A DNA stretch of 6,420 bases from Pseudomonadota bacterium (GCA_021781775.1 JAJXWE010000104.1:1-6420), one strand, 5' to 3'; shown: positions 1 to 6,072, counted from the stretch's first letter. Notes: generated from the sequence alone by a model not told the origin. A program made the numbers and translations.

Positions 1-1494
1 AGCGAGAAGCTGACCCCGTGCAAGATCCTGAGCGTCCCGGTTGTTCCGGACAGCGGTCGCGTGCTTGGCGTTCTCGCCTTCTTCAATCCCCCGCGCGCCT
101 CTGATTACCAGAGCCGCCATACCTTTCTGGCGCATCACCTCGGCCGCCAGAGCGCCGCCCTCGTCACCGTGCAATTTGATCTGATGACCGGGTTGTATTC
201 GCGCGACGGGCTCGAGCAGATGTACGGCCGATTACCGGAGGACCTCGCGCACGGCGAACGCAGCGTGATTCACCTCGACGTCGATCACATGGAAGTCGTC
301 AACGAGTTGCACGGCTTCGAGCTCGGCAACGAGTTGATCGTGCGCATCGCCGATCTTCTGCGTCCACCGCTGCTGCCCGAGAACGTCCTCGCTGCGCGCA
401 TCTCCGGCGACCGCTTCGCGGTGATTCTGCCCGACACCGACACCCGGGGCGCAGCCGGCATCGCCGCACGGATTCAACAGGCCGTGAGCGCGCTGATCAT
501 CGGTCCGGCCGACAGCCCCGTCGAGGTCTCGGTCAGCTGCGGCGTCGCGGCTCTCGTCAGCATGCCCGAGGGACTGGCCCGCGCGCTCGCCGCGGCGGAG
601 CTGGCCTGCAAGAGCGCCAAAAAGCGCGGCCGCAACCGCGTCGAGCTCTACGCGGTCGAGGATTCGAGCATGATGCGCCGCCACGAGGACATCACTGCCG
701 TGGGACGGCTGCGCTCGGCGATCCGGTCCGAGCGCCTCGTGCTGTACGCGCAACGCATCGCGCCGCTGCGCGATCGCAGCCTGCCCGGCGGCTACGAGAT
801 CCTGTTGCGACTGCGCGATCCGGAACAGGGACTGATCTCACTCGGGCCACTGATCAGCGCCGCCGAGCGCTACCAGTTGCTGCCCTCAATCGACCGCTGG
901 GTGGCACACCGGGCGGTGCAGACGCTCGCCGTGTACCGCAATCTGCTGAAGACGCGCGGCATCACGCTGTCGATGAACCTGTCGGGTCAGTCGGTGGGCA
1001 ACGAGGAATACACGCACCAGCTCATTGCCGACCTCACCGAGGCGAACCTGCCCCCGGGCGCTCTGTCGCTCGAGATCACCGAGCAGGCTGCCGTCAGCAG
1101 CCTGGCGCGTGCCCACGAGATGATCCAGCGCCTTGCGCCCTGGAATTGCCGCTTCGCGCTCGATGACTTCGGCACCGGCGCCAATTCCCTCGCCAGCCTG
1201 AATGCACTGCCCTTCGCTCGCGTGAAGATCGACGGATCTTTCGTTCGCGACATTCTCACCAACCCTCGCTCCGAGGCCACGGTGCGCGGGGTCGTCGAGT
1301 TGGCCCGCGGCCTGCGGCTCGAGACGGTGGCCGAATACGTCGAAACCGAAGCCATCGCCGCGACGCTGCGCAGGCTCGGCGTCGACTACGCGCAAGGTTA
1401 CGCCTTCGGCAGGCCCGAGCCTCTCGATGACATCCTGCGCGCGCTCGCGGACGAAGAATCCCAGCGCCTGCACCGTCTGTACCTGGAAATGTAG
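1..1494 (+). CDS. GAF-GGDEF-EAL c-di-GMP phosphodiesterase (5' partial)
   Basis: Probable cytoplasmic enzyme that hydrolyses the second messenger cyclic di-GMP. The frame is open from base 1, so the start lies upstream; 497 residues are visible, numbered here from base 1. Residues 1-50 read like the end of a GAF sensor domain (ILSVPVV, then GVLAFF). A GGDEF domain follows at about 58-215, but its signature is SGDRF (135-139), the Lys of the usual FK pair is Glu, GHxxGD reads GFELGN, and there is no RxxD inhibitory site. Cyclase activity is therefore unlikely. The EAL domain (about 235-490) keeps the expected residues: Glu of EILLR (266), Asn of MNLS (326), LEITE, DDFGTG (388-393), Lys of VKID (409), AEYVE and QGYAFGRP. 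Family knowledge suggests a degenerate GGDEF can act as a GTP-sensing regulator of EAL; that role is inference here. The domain calls are strong, the GAF call is moderate, and the input signal is unknown. Confidence 0.93.
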   Translation, partial: SEKLTPCKILSVPVVPDSGRVLGVLAFFNPPRASDYQSRHTFLAHHLGRQSAALVTVQFDLMTGLYSRDGLEQMYGRLPEDLAHGERSVIHLDVDHMEVVNELHGFELGNELIVRIADLLRPPLLPENVLAARISGDRFAVILPDTDTRGAAGIAARIQQAVSALIIGPADSPVEVSVSCGVAALVSMPEGLARALAAAELACKSAKKRGRNRVELYAVEDSSMMRRHEDITAVGRLRSAIRSERLVLYAQRIAPLRDRSLPGGYEILLRLRDPEQGLISLGPLISAAERYQLLPSIDRWVAHRAVQTLAVYRNLLKTRGITLSMNLSGQSVGNEEYTHQLIADLTEANLPPGALSLEITEQAAVSSLARAHEMIQRLAPWNCRFALDDFGTGANSLASLNALPFARVKIDGSFVRDILTNPRSEATVRGVVELARGLRLETVAEYVETEAIAATLRRLGVDYAQGYAFGRPEPLDDILRALADEESQRLHRLYLEM

Positions 1495-1542
1495 GCTCGC
1501 GCGAGTCGACTGCGCGCGCCAAGGCGCACACAGCGCCGCACC

Positions 1543-1572
1543 GGGATCGGCCGCGGCCCGGGCCGAGGTCCC
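1543..1572 (+). terminator. GC-rich hairpin after the EAL gene, possible terminator
   Basis: TCGGCC at 1547-1552 pairs with GGCCGA at 1561-1566 around an 8-base loop. GGGA at 1543-1546 pairs with TCCC at 1569-1572 after a 2-base bulge. The stem lies about 50 bases after the stop at 1492-1494. No T-run follows, so this is not a textbook intrinsic terminator. Chance structure is possible in DNA this GC-rich. Confidence 0.3.
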
Positions 1573-1695
1573 GCCTGCCCACCGCGATCTGCTCCCCGCT
1601 CACTGCCGATCGTAGGTAGATCACCGAATGCCGTAATCCGCGTCCGGGCCCAAAAAATAACGCGTGCATCGAAGACATCCTTGTTGCAACCAGAC

Positions 1696-1700
1696 GGGAG
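1696..1700 (+). promoter_or_regulatory. Ribosome binding site of hsp20
   Basis: GGGAG sits 7 bases ahead of the ATG at 1708. It decides the start in favour of 1708 over the in-frame TTG at 1681, which has no comparable site and would add nine residues not expected in the family. Confidence 0.75.
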
Positions 1701-1707
1701 TATCGCC

Positions 1708-2148
1708 ATGAGCCTCATTCGCTGGGATCCGTTCGCGGACGTCGAGAGCCTGTTCAACCGCATGATGCCGCGGACCACGCGCGGCCCGCGCCTCGCCCTG
1801 GAGGAAGACGGCGGTCTGACCTTCGAGTGGTCGCCATCGGCGGACATCAGCGAGACCGACAAGGAGTACCTGGTCCACGCTGATCTGCCGGGACTGAAGA
1901 AGGAGGAGGTGAAAGTCACATTCACGGATGGGGTGCTCACGATCCGGGGAGAACGCAAGCAGCACAAGGAGGAGACGAAGGAGAAATATCACCGGGTCGA
2001 GAATTACTACGGGAGCTTCAGCCGCGCGTTTTCGCTGCCCGAGAACATCAAGGCCGATGCGATCCACTGCGACAGCCAGGACGGCGTGCTGAGCGTGCAC
2101 ATTCCCAAGGCCGAACAGAAAAAGCCGCGGGAAATCACCATACAGTAA
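1708..2148 (+). CDS. Hsp20/alpha-crystallin small heat-shock protein
   Basis: ATP-independent holdase chaperone of 146 residues that would bind unfolding proteins in the cytoplasm and pass them to DnaK/ClpB. The N-terminus (SLIRWDPFADVESLFNRM) matches the usual start of bacterial Hsp20 proteins. The alpha-crystallin domain spans about 41-134, with GVLTIRGER (75-83), the YGSFSRAFSLP strand (101-111) and GVLSVHIPK (126-134). The tail ends in ITI (143-145), the I-x-I motif that docks between dimers to build oligomers. Length is normal. There is one cysteine, at 121. The gene stands alone: 213 bases after the EAL gene and convergent with rhlE. Heat induction is expected from the family, but I could not identify a sigma-32 promoter or an RNA thermometer. 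Which paralogue this is (IbpA-like or class A Hsp20) cannot be settled here; the sequence looks more like the Hsp18/HspC group than IbpA. Confidence 0.96.
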   Translation: MSLIRWDPFADVESLFNRMMPRTTRGPRLALEEDGGLTFEWSPSADISETDKEYLVHADLPGLKKEEVKVTFTDGVLTIRGERKQHKEETKEKYHRVENYYGSFSRAFSLPENIKADAIHCDSQDGVLSVHIPKAEQKKPREITIQ

Positions 2149-2170
2149 CGACAGTGCCCCCGAACGTCGC

Positions 2171-2204
2171 GGGCACGACATGCGATTGAGCGCATGCCGT
2201 GCCC
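2171..2204. terminator. Strong hairpin between convergent hsp20 and rhlE
   Basis: The left arm, 2171-2184 (GGGCACGACATGCG), pairs with 2191-2204 (CGCATGCCGTGCCC) around the loop ATTGAG. The stem has 14 positions with a single A-C mismatch (2178/2197). It lies 22 bases after the hsp20 stop and 58 bases past the rhlE stop on the other strand, so it could end transcription from both sides. There is no T-tract on either strand, so the role is inferred from position and stem quality. Confidence 0.55.
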
Positions 2205-2250
2205 ACGCCGGGGCAGTCTCTGATCAGCCGACCTGACGGCCCGTCACGGA

Positions 2251-2266
2251 CCTGAGCGCACTCAGG
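2251..2266. repeat. Perfect 6-bp hairpin over the rhlE stop codon
   Basis: CCTGAG (2251-2256) and CTCAGG (2261-2266) pair around a 4-base loop, and the rhlE stop (2262-2264) lies in the right arm. A smaller perfect stem, TGACG/CGTCA, sits next to it at 2234-2246. The two may help end or stabilise the rhlE transcript. No T-run follows on the minus strand. Confidence 0.35.
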
Positions 2267-3749
2267 CGCGACGCCAGCCTCCATCGGTGCGATCCCGGCC
2301 GGCGGCGGGGCGCTCCCCGCCTTGGCGCTCGCGGCCGAACCGCTGTTCCTGGCCCTGTCCGGCACCGCGGCCGGGTCCCTCGGTGCGCGACGGGCTGCCC
2401 GTGTGCTGATGCGAACGCGATTCGCCGCGGTGAGCATCCGGAGCGCGCGGCGCGCCGTGCGGCGCGTGCGAGCGCTCGCCACCACGTCCGCGGCCCGAGT
2501 CGTGTATCGGCCGACGGCCATCGCGGCGGGTACCCTGCTGACCGTGGGCGCTGCGCGTGTTGCCACCCGCGCCACTGCGCCGGCCACCGCTTTGGACGGG
2601 GCGGTCCGGCTCCGCGGGCGTCGCGATGATCGCGAACTTCGGCACCGCTGCTGCCGGTATCGGCGTGCGCAGCAGTTTTTCGATGTCGCGCAGCAACGGC
2701 TCCTCGTCCGGCGAAACCAGCGAGACGGCCGCGCCCGCAGCGCCAGCCCGGGCGGTGCGGCCGATGCGGTGGACGTAGTCCTCCGGCACGTTCGGCAGCT
2801 CGTAGTTGACCACGTGTGGCAGCTCTTTGATGTCCAGACCCCGCGCCGCAACCTCCGTTGCGACCAGCGCCGTGACGCGCAGACCCTTGAAGTCCGCCAG
2901 CGCGCGCACGCGCGCCGCTTGACTCTTGTTGCCGTGGATCGCCGCCGCTGCGATGCCGGCGCCTTCGAGTTGCTTGGCCAGGCGATTCGCACCGTGCTTG
3001 GTGCGCGTGAACACCAGCACCTGCTGCCAGTTGCCCTCCTGGATCAGATGCGCCAGCAGGTGGCGCTTGCTGTCCTTCTGCACGCGGTACAGCGACTGCG
3101 TGACCCGCTCGGCAGTGGAATTGCGGCTGGCGACCTCGACGGCCACCGGATCACGCAGGAACCGCTGTGCCAGAGCACGGATGTCGTCCGAGTAGGTCGC
3201 CGAGAACATCAGGTTCTGGCGCTGGGGCGGCAATAGCTTCAGAACCCGGCGGATCGCAGGGATGAAGCCCATGTCGAGCATCCGGTCCGCCTCGTCGAGC
3301 ACGAACCAGCCGACGCGGCTCAGATCGAGCGCGCGCTGCTCGCTGAGATCGAGCAGCCGCCCCGGCGTGGCAATGAGCAGATCGCAGCCGCGGCGCAGCT
3401 GATCGATCTGCGGATTGATGCCGACGCCGCCGAACACCACGGCGGTGCGCAGCTGCAGGTACCGGCCGTAGCCGGTGGCATTGTCGGCGACCTGTGCGGC
3501 GAGTTCGCGCGTCGGAGTGAGCACCAGGGCACGGGGCGGGCCGGAGCCCGTCCCGCCCGAGAGCTGCTGGAGGATCGGCAACACGAACGCGGCAGTCTTG
3601 CCGGTGCCGGTCTGGGCTCCGGCGAGCACGTCACGGCCGCTGAGAATGGCGGGAATCGTCCCCGCCTGGATAGGAGTCGGCTCGGTGTAGCCTTTTTCGG
3701 CCACCGCGCGCAGCAGCTCGGGCCGCAGCCCGAGAGTAGAAAACGACAT
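2262..3749 (-). CDS. rhlE: DEAD-box ATP-dependent RNA helicase, RhlE type
   Basis: ATP-driven RNA unwinding enzyme of 495 residues, expected to act in ribosome assembly and RNA turnover. All helicase motifs are visible: Phe plus Q-motif ending PTPIQ (24-28), motif I AQTGTGKT (45-52), PTRELA (79-84), TPGR (128-131), DEAD (152-155), SAT (183-185), VLVFTRTKH (244-252), ATEVAARGLDI (297-307) and HRIGRTARAG (327-336). RecA-like domain 1 covers about 1-205 and domain 2 about 215-365. After about 378 comes a low-complexity tail of some 115 residues rich in Arg, Gly, Ser and His, typical of RhlE and probably a non-specific RNA-binding arm. The start at 3749 has AGAGG 5 bases upstream, and MSFSTLGL is the family's usual N-terminus. 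The gene is divergent from uup and convergent with hsp20. RhlE is preferred over DbpA or SrmB because of the N-terminus, the tail type and the lack of their C-terminal domains. Confidence 0.95.
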   Translation of the reverse strand: MSFSTLGLRPELLRAVAEKGYTEPTPIQAGTIPAILSGRDVLAGAQTGTGKTAAFVLPILQQLSGGTGSGPPRALVLTPTRELAAQVADNATGYGRYLQLRTAVVFGGVGINPQIDQLRRGCDLLIATPGRLLDLSEQRALDLSRVGWFVLDEADRMLDMGFIPAIRRVLKLLPPQRQNLMFSATYSDDIRALAQRFLRDPVAVEVASRNSTAERVTQSLYRVQKDSKRHLLAHLIQEGNWQQVLVFTRTKHGANRLAKQLEGAGIAAAAIHGNKSQAARVRALADFKGLRVTALVATEVAARGLDIKELPHVVNYELPNVPEDYVHRIGRTARAGAAGAAVSLVSPDEEPLLRDIEKLLRTPIPAAAVPKFAIIATPAEPDRPVQSGGRRSGAGGNTRSAHGQQGTRRDGRRPIHDSGRGRGGERSHAPHGAPRAPDAHRGESRSHQHTGSPSRTEGPGRGAGQGQEQRFGRERQGGERPAAGRDRTDGGWRRA

Positions 3750-3754
3750 GAATA

Positions 3755-3759
3755 CCTCT
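3755..3759 (-). promoter_or_regulatory. Ribosome binding site of rhlE
   Basis: On the minus strand AGAGG is followed by 5 bases (TATTC) and the ATG at 3749-3747. This is good Shine-Dalgarno spacing and supports the chosen start. Confidence 0.75.
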
Positions 3760-3763
3760 GTGA

Positions 3764-3817
3764 GTCTGTCTCGCGCGTACGGCCGGCCGCCCGCTGCGGC
3801 AGAGCCGGCGGACAGAC
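3764..3817 (-). promoter_or_regulatory. Possible structured 5' leader of rhlE
   Basis: Just upstream of the rhlE ribosome binding site two nested inverted repeats occur: GTCTGTC (3764-3770) with GACAGAC (3811-3817), and GCCGGC (3782-3787) with GCCGGC (3804-3809). In the minus-strand RNA they would form a stem with an uneven internal loop (11 bases against 1), ending 4 bases before AGAGG. A control role is conjecture; RNA helicase mRNAs often have structured leaders. Confidence 0.3.
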
Positions 3818-3921
3818 CTGGTTTTCAGGCCGTGGCGGTCAAAGCGAGTATGGTGTGTGAATCGAAGCGAAGCCGGATTGGCTTGACCGCGAGCGAGGCA
3901 GGCGCAGACCGCTTGGCGCCT

Positions 3922-3947
3922 GTATAGTCTTGCGCCGCCGACTATAC
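3922..3947. repeat. Perfect 8-bp inverted repeat between rhlE and uup
   Basis: GTATAGTC (3922-3929) and GACTATAC (3940-3947) are exact reverse complements separated by 10 bases. This is the most AT-rich motif in the divergent region, and each arm reads TATAGT on one strand, a good -10 box. It could be an operator dyad, paired divergent -10 elements, or a hairpin at the start of a transcript. The arms are identical with no mismatch, which is unlikely to be chance at this spot, but the function is unproven. Confidence 0.55.
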
Positions 3948-3969
3948 CGACCCGCCGCTCGCCAGTCCA
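3941..3969 (-). promoter_or_regulatory. Candidate sigma-70 promoter for rhlE
   Basis: Read on the minus strand, TGGACT (plus 3964-3969, 4 of 6 matches to TTGACA) is followed by exactly 17 bases and then TATAGT (plus 3941-3946, 5 of 6 matches to TATAAT). Transcription would begin near 3934, inside the loop of the dyad, and give a leader of roughly 185 bases before rhlE. No equally good pair was found on the plus strand for uup. Confidence 0.35.
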
Positions 3970-3989
3970 TTGTTATTCGAACCCACGAG

Positions 3990-5840
3990 ATGTCCCTGAT
4001 CACACTTCGCGATGCGCAGCTCGCCTTCGGCGAGCGCGCCCTGCTCGATGGCGCACAGCTCAGCCTGCAGGCCGGTGAGCGGCTCGGATTCATAGGCCGC
4101 AACGGCACCGGCAAATCCACGGTCCTGAAGGTAATGGCCGGGATCCAGTCTCTCGACGAGGGGGAAATCCAGCGACGCTCCGGGCTGCGCAGTGCCTTCG
4201 TCGAGCAGGAACCACTGTTGCCGCCAGCCGCCACGGTACGCGACAGCCTGCTAGAGCGGGCACGCACCGTGGCACACGCCTCCGCCTGCACCGTCGAGGA
4301 GCTGCACGGCGCGGACCGGGAGCGCTGGCAGTTGCAGTCGCGTCTGGCGGAGCTGCTGCAGCGCTTTGGACTGCACGGCGGAGAAGACCCGGCGAGCTGT
4401 TCCGGAGGCGAGCGCAAGCGCGCGGCGCTGGCGCTCGCCTTCGCCTCCTCGCCGGAGCTGCTGCTGCTCGATGAGCCGACCAACCATCTCGACATCGACG
4501 GCATCGGCATTCTGGAGGAATTTGCGCAGAAGGCGCCGGCGGCCCTCATCGTCACGCACGATCGGGCATTTCTTGACCGCATCGCCACCCGCATCGTCGA
4601 GCTCGACCGCGGCGTAATCCGCTCTTACCCCGGGAACTTCGCGGCCTACGAGACGCGCCGCGACCAGGAATGTGCCGCCGAAGATCTCGGCCGGCGCCGC
4701 TTCGAGAAGTTCTGGCAGCAGGAGGAGATCTGGATCCGCAAGGGCGTCGAGGCAAGGCGCACGCGCAACGAGGGACGCGTGCGGCGACTCGAGCAGCTGC
4801 GCCAGGAACGCCTAGAGCGCCGCGACCGCATCGGCAGTATCCGGCTCGCCCTCGATGCCGGGGAGCGCTCCGGCCGTCTGGTGGCCGAGCTGACCGACGT
4901 CGGTCAGTCCTTCGCCGGGCGCGTGCTGATCGAGGGCTTCTCCACGCGCATCATGCGTGGTGACCGCGTGGGATTGATCGGCTCGAACGGAGCCGGCAAG
5001 ACCACGCTGCTGCGCATCATCCTCGGGCAGCTCGCTCCGCAGCGCGGCACGGTGCGTCTCGGCACCAACCTGCAGGTGGCGTACTTCGATCAGATGCGCG
5101 AGCAACTCGACCCGCAGGCAACGCTCGCCGAGGCGATCAGCCCCGGTTCGGACTGGATCACGATCGGCACCGAGCGCAAGCACATCGTGACTTACCTCGG
5201 CGATTTCCTCTTTCCGGCGCACCGCGCCAGCTCCCCGGTGAGGATGCTCTCCGGCGGGGAGCGCAACCGGCTGTTTCTGGCCCGTCTGTTCGCGCGACCC
5301 GCCAATCTGCTGGTGCTCGACGAACCGACCAACGACCTGGACATCGACTCGCTGGAGCTGCTCGAGCAGCGGCTGCAGGACTACCCGGGCACGCTGCTGC
5401 TGGTCAGCCACGACCGGCGGTTTCTCGACAACGTCGTCACCCAGACATTTGCCGCCGAGGACGCAGGACGGTGGGGAACCTATGTGGGCGGCTACAGCGA
5501 CTGGGTGCGCCAGAGACCGCAGCCATCCCCCGCGCGCGCGCGCGGCGCGACGGAGAACGCCGCGCCCGGCGAGTCAGCACCGACGCCCCAGCGGCGGCCG
5601 GGTCGTCCCGGGCGCCTCAGCTACATGGACGGCCGGGAACTGGCAGCGCTGCCCAGCCAGATCGAAGCGCTGGAGCACGAGCAGACCGAGATCGTCGGCC
5701 GCATGGGCGAAGCGGCCTATTCCGCCGCGGGCCTGGAGCGGATGCAGGCCGACGGCCTGCGCCTGCAGGAGATCGCCACCACGCTCGAGCGCCTGTACGC
5801 ACGGTGGGAGACGCTCGAGGCCCAGCTCAGCGTCAGCTGA
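3990..5840 (+). CDS. uup: ABC-F family ATPase Uup
   Basis: Soluble twin-ATPase ABC-F protein of 616 residues with no membrane segments. Uup is known to act on ribosomes, and its loss raises precise excision of transposons. Domain 1: Walker A GRNGTGKS (36-43), signature SGGE (138-141; preceded by Cys, not Leu), Walker B with DEPTNHLD, His190. A charged linker (about 230-285) contains EIWIRKGVEARRTRNEGR, the Uup hallmark. Domain 2: Walker A GSNGAGKT (331-338), LSGGE (420-424), DEPTNDLD, His474. A Pro/Arg-rich spacer (about 508-542) leads to a coiled-coil C-terminal domain (about 543-612) that binds branched DNA in E. coli Uup. ATG 3990 is chosen because MSLITL matches the Uup N-terminus; the upstream TTG at 3930 would add 20 residues and fall inside the dyad. 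The Shine-Dalgarno is weak. The arm between Walker A and signature in domain 1 appears shorter than in E. coli Uup. The gene is divergent from rhlE. Confidence 0.95.
   Translation: MSLITLRDAQLAFGERALLDGAQLSLQAGERLGFIGRNGTGKSTVLKVMAGIQSLDEGEIQRRSGLRSAFVEQEPLLPPAATVRDSLLERARTVAHASACTVEELHGADRERWQLQSRLAELLQRFGLHGGEDPASCSGGERKRAALALAFASSPELLLLDEPTNHLDIDGIGILEEFAQKAPAALIVTHDRAFLDRIATRIVELDRGVIRSYPGNFAAYETRRDQECAAEDLGRRRFEKFWQQEEIWIRKGVEARRTRNEGRVRRLEQLRQERLERRDRIGSIRLALDAGERSGRLVAELTDVGQSFAGRVLIEGFSTRIMRGDRVGLIGSNGAGKTTLLRIILGQLAPQRGTVRLGTNLQVAYFDQMREQLDPQATLAEAISPGSDWITIGTERKHIVTYLGDFLFPAHRASSPVRMLSGGERNRLFLARLFARPANLLVLDEPTNDLDIDSLELLEQRLQDYPGTLLLVSHDRRFLDNVVTQTFAAEDAGRWGTYVGGYSDWVRQRPQPSPARARGATENAAPGESAPTPQRRPGRPGRLSYMDGRELAALPSQIEALEHEQTEIVGRMGEAAYSAAGLERMQADGLRLQEIATTLERLYARWETLEAQLSVS
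5531..5544. repeat. (CG)7 dinucleotide run inside uup
   Basis: Seven uninterrupted CG units encode part of the Arg/Ala-rich spacer (RARARGA) between the second ATPase domain and the C-terminal domain of Uup. Alternating CG runs can adopt Z-DNA and can slip, but the frame is intact here. Confidence 0.7.
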
Positions 5841-6014
5841 GCGGACCGCACGGCCCTCACCTCACATATCCAGGCCGAGTTCCAGGCGGAAGGCATACCG
5901 TCCAACGCGCCGGTCAGTGCCGCGACCCGCAACGCGCTCAACGCGCGCAGCAATGACCATCATTGCGCCAAGATCGGATCGAAGCGTCTGCGTGAGAAGG
6001 CACGTGGATGTGCC
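5841..6014 (+). other. Start-less, coding-like reading frame after uup
   Basis: In phase with uup and directly after its TGA, a frame stays open to a TGA at 6144-6146. Over its first 48 codons I count about 60% GC at position 1, 54% at position 2 and 81% at position 3, the ordering expected of real genes in GC-rich DNA. The peptide (for example SHIQAEFQAEGIPSNAPVSA, later NDHHCAKIGSKRLREKARG) looks protein-like, but I do not recognise it. No ATG, GTG or TTG occurs in frame before the GTG at 6015, and there is no ribosome binding site. Uup already ends where its family ends. It may be a decayed small gene or chance; the coding call is weak. Confidence 0.25.
5950..5966. terminator. Hairpin between convergent uup and usp genes
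   Basis: GCAATGA (5950-5956) and TCATTGC (5960-5966) form a perfect 7-bp stem with a 3-base loop. Two further pairs are possible if A5949 bulges out. A second small stem, GGCAC/GTGCC, follows at 5999-6014. The position between convergent genes suits a terminator, but no T-tract follows on either strand. Confidence 0.35.
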
Positions 6015-6072
6015 GTGACCCGCACCGTCGGCGACGGCTGCGCTCACCACCGCCCGGGTTGCCCTTCCCTGC

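Larger units (their letters stand above)
1495..1707. other. Intergenic region upstream of hsp20
   Basis: This 213-base gap separates the EAL gene from hsp20. Its first 80 bases are very GC-rich and contain several self-complementary stretches: a 5-bp stem at 1523-1537 (GGCGC/GCGCC) and a larger one at 1543-1572. The only AT-rich patch is caaaaaataa at 1651-1660, about 50 bases before hsp20, which would suit a promoter. I could not find a convincing sigma-70 or sigma-32 pair there. A GTTGCAAC palindrome lies at 1683-1690, just ahead of the hsp20 ribosome binding site. No gene is supported in this stretch. Confidence 0.5.

Noticed and set aside
61..63. GTG as the start of the EAL protein
   Set aside because: The frame is open back to base 1 and the upstream residues continue the GAF-like strand pattern, so the gene is partial and starts outside the window.
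1681..1683. TTG as the start of hsp20
   Set aside because: The ATG at 1708 has GGGAG at 7 bases and the family's usual N-terminus; the TTG adds residues unlike Hsp20.
1600..1707. Sigma-32 heat-shock promoter or RNA thermometer before hsp20
   Set aside because: No CTTGAA-like and CCCCAT-like pair at valid spacing was found, and no upstream segment convincingly pairs with the GGGAG site.
2322..3236. Long open frame on the plus strand opposite rhlE (304 codons)
   Set aside because: It is Arg/Ala-rich without any recognisable domain and is explained by the GC-rich codon use of rhlE on the other strand.
3883..3928. TTGACC at 3883-3888 with TATAGT at 3923-3928 as a uup promoter
   Set aside because: The spacing is 34 bases, far beyond the 16-19 usable by sigma-70.
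3930..3932. TTG as the start of uup
   Set aside because: It would add 20 residues unlike Uup and lies in the loop of the dyad; ATG 3990 begins the conserved MSLITL sequence.
3839..4594. Long minus-strand open frame opposite uup
   Set aside because: It has Ser/Arg-rich low-complexity composition and fully overlaps the well-supported uup coding sequence; it is an antisense shadow.
4812..5411. Minus-strand open frame of 199 codons inside uup
   Set aside because: It shows no domain, and its phase is the mirror of a strong coding frame.
5862..6050. 62-codon minus-strand frame between uup and usp
   Set aside because: Its third codon positions are only about 60% GC, the weak phase here, and no motif or ribosome binding site is seen; any coding signal in this stretch is on the plus strand.
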